A DNA stretch of 64,000 nt, taken from Luzula sylvatica (lineage: Eukaryota; Streptophyta; Magnoliopsida; Poales; Juncaceae). Shown one piece after another: positions 62,821 to 64,000 of this stretch; the stretch's first letter is position 1, and the number at the start of each line of letters is the position of its first letter. The notes below the pieces were generated by a model, which was given only the letters and a program-made list of their open reading frames with translations, did not search any database and was not told the origin of the DNA. The stretch is taken from assembly GCA_946800325.1 (NCBI GenBank), contig OX326958.1, positions 74,211,264 through 74,275,263 of the forward strand, in the 5' to 3' direction. A program made the translations under genes and the position numbers.

Positions 62821-64000
62821 AAAAACACGTTATTTGAACTCCTCAAAGCGTTCAAATCTTGTTTTGAATTGAAAAACAAACTTTCTTAGTGTTTGTGAAA
62901 TTTGGTGAAAAGTTATGTACTAAAAGATACGATACAAATGATCTTAAAACACGTTATTTGAACTCCTCAAAGCGTTAAAATCTTGTTTTGAATCGAAAAA
63001 CAAACATTCTTAGTGTTTGTGAAATTTGGTGAAAAGTTATGTACTAAAAGATACGATACAAATGATCTTAAAACACGTTATTTGAACTCCTCAAAGCGTT
63101 AAAATCTTGTTTTGAATCGAAAAACAAACTATCTTAGTGTTTGTGAAATTTGGTGAAAAGTTATGTACTAAAAGATACGATACAATTGATCTAAAAACAC
63201 GTTATTTGAACTCCTCAAAGCGTTAAAATCTTGTTTTGAATCGAAAAACAAACTTTCTTAGTGTTTGTGAAATTTGGTGAAAAGTTATGTACTAAAAGAT
63301 ACCATACAAATGATCTTAAAACACGTTATTTGAACTCCTCAAAGCGTTAAAATCTTGTTTTGAATCGAAAAACAAACTATCTTAGTGTTTGTGAAATTTG
63401 GTGAAAAGTTATGTAGTAAAAGATACGATACAAATGATCTAAAAACACGTTATTTGAACTCCTCAAAGCGTTAAAATCTTGTTTTGAATCGAAAAACAAA
63501 CTATCTTAGTGTTTGTGAAATTTGGTGAAAAGTTATGTACTAACAGATACGATACAAATGATCTAAAAACACGTTATTTGAACTCCTCAAAGCGTTAAAA
63601 TCTTGTTTTGAATCGAAAAACAAACTTTCTTAGTGTTTGTGACATTTGGTGAAAAGTTATGTACTAAAAGATACGATACAAATGATCTTAAAACACGTTA
63701 TTTGAACTCCTCAAAGCGTTAAAATCTTGTTTTGAATCGAAAAACAAACTATCTTAGTGTTCGTGACATTTGGTGAAAAGTTATGTACTAAAAGATACGA
63801 TACAAATGATCTAAAAACACGTTATTTGAACTCCTCAAAGCGTTAAAATCTTGTTTTGAATCGAAAAACAAACTATCTTAGTGTTTGTGAAATTTGGTGA
63901 AAAGTTATGTACTAAAAGATACGATACAAATGATCTGAAAACACGTTATTTGAACTCCTCAAAGCGTTCAAATCTTGTTTTGAATCGAAAAACAAACTTT
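62821..64000 (+). repeat. Block matching 35.1-36.2 kb; array runs off the window
   Basis: The order aattg with atctt, acattctt, tact with acaattg, tact with atctt, gtagt, taacag (near 63543), gtgacattt, ttcgtgac (63760) and atctgaaaa matches 35.1-36.2 kb at an offset of 27776 bp (224 monomers). A private change is gataccata near 63300. The last 21 bases start monomer 517, so the array continues past the right edge. Confidence 0.7.

Larger units (their letters stand above)
1..64000 (+). repeat. 124-bp tandem satellite array filling the whole window
   Basis: A 124 bp unit repeats head to tail with no spacer, inversion or foreign insertion that I can find. Unit starts (the 'ttgaatcg' phase) fall at 1, 125, 249 and so on, and the last complete unit ends at 63979. 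That is 516 complete monomers (511 of 124 bp, five of 123 bp) plus 21 bases. The consensus has about 48 A, 41 T and 35 G+C. Neighbouring monomers usually differ at about 2 to 8 positions, and most differences come from a limited set of recurrent diagnostic sites. Long homogeneous arrays with higher-order structure are typical of eukaryotic centromeric or other constitutive heterochromatin, so such a location is inferred, not shown. The array continues beyond both window edges. No open reading frame, RNA gene, telomeric repeat, transposon terminal structure or unique sequence is visible, so all stretches without a gene here are satellite. Confidence 0.98.

Noticed and set aside
1..64000. CRISPR array (regular direct repeats)
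   Set aside because: There are no unique spacers: the whole 124 bp unit repeats, including what would be the spacer. Size and copy number also do not fit.
1..64000. Bacterial iteron origin or phage repeat
   Set aside because: More than 500 near-identical 124 bp units with higher-order structure and no gene in 64 kb fit a eukaryotic satellite, not a replicon origin.
1..64000. Short ORFs starting at the ATG at local 53 and elsewhere
   Set aside because: The local-53 ATG is followed by a stop two codons later (atgtactaa) in most monomers. Other frames close within one or two monomers.
1..64000. CENP-B box
   Set aside because: The CGGG core needed by the mammalian box does not occur in the monomer on either strand. 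The TCGAAAAAC stretch is only superficially similar.
1..64000. Telomeric or simple-sequence repeat
   Set aside because: No run of TTAGGG, TTTAGGG or TTAGG. The isolated 'gttaggta' words are point changes at local 53.
1..64000. Transposon-derived tandem repeat (for example LTR or Helitron remnant)
   Set aside because: No terminal repeats, target duplications, primer-binding site, polypurine tract or coding remnant could be seen in the unit.
1..64000. Phased A-tracts giving intrinsic curvature
   Set aside because: A-runs start near local 9, 45, 59, 82 and 114. The gaps (36, 14, 23, 32) do not follow a 10-11 bp helical phase well.

Overview
The window is a single uninterrupted block of tandem satellite DNA. 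A 124 bp, AT-rich monomer (about 28% G+C in the consensus I read off) repeats head to tail in one orientation from the first base to the last. Counting phase by hand gives 516 complete monomers plus a 21-base partial at the right edge. 511 monomers are 124 bp and five are 123 bp, each of those with a single 1-bp deletion; these numbers add up exactly to position 63979. I see no gene, RNA gene, transposon, unique spacer or flank. Both edges fall inside the array, so its full size is unknown.

Organism: a megabase-style homogeneous satellite with higher-order structure points to a eukaryotic centromeric, pericentromeric or other heterochromatic locus, assembled from long reads. Loss of CpG at several of the few CpG positions hints at a genome with cytosine methylation. 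The A/T-rich composition would suit a plant satellite, but I cannot identify the family or species from sequence alone.

Layout. Monomers differ at roughly 25 recurrent diagnostic sites, and these variants occur in ordered haplotypes that form higher-order repeats (HORs). (1) 1-10 kb is a mosaic: 1-2.31 kb recurs at 10.17-12.48 kb, 2.31-3.96 kb recurs at 18.92-20.57 kb, and a block spaced by 12 monomers occurs at 6.1-8.7 kb. (2) 10.2-32.4 kb is dominated by 20-mer HOR units (2480 bp) and their edited forms: 25-mer (20 plus an internal 5-mer duplication), 18-mer (20 minus 2), a second 24-mer unit, a 7-mer truncation of that unit, and a 16-mer. MluI-type monomers occur only in 1-31 kb. (3) 32.4-37 kb is a mosaic with a dimer expansion. 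(4) 37-50.6 kb carries a different variant set (HindIII-type and 'ttcttttg' monomers) in 19-, 20- and 22-mer spacings, with a 7-mer tandem block at 43.5-46.4 kb. (5) 49.8-56.8 kb is a 29-mer duplication (3596 bp), and one copy has lost a dimer. (6) 56.3-61.4 kb is a 21-mer tandem duplication (2604 bp). (7) 61.7-64 kb is a mosaic whose last part matches 35.1-36.2 kb.

How it works together: the pattern is that of unequal crossover, gene conversion and segmental amplification. Several monomers are visible recombinants that carry the left half of one variant and the right half of another. The monomer contains three short dyads, two of them sharing an arm. One pair of monomers carries two substitutions that exactly restore pairing in one dyad. 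No protein-coding or conventional regulatory function is supported.
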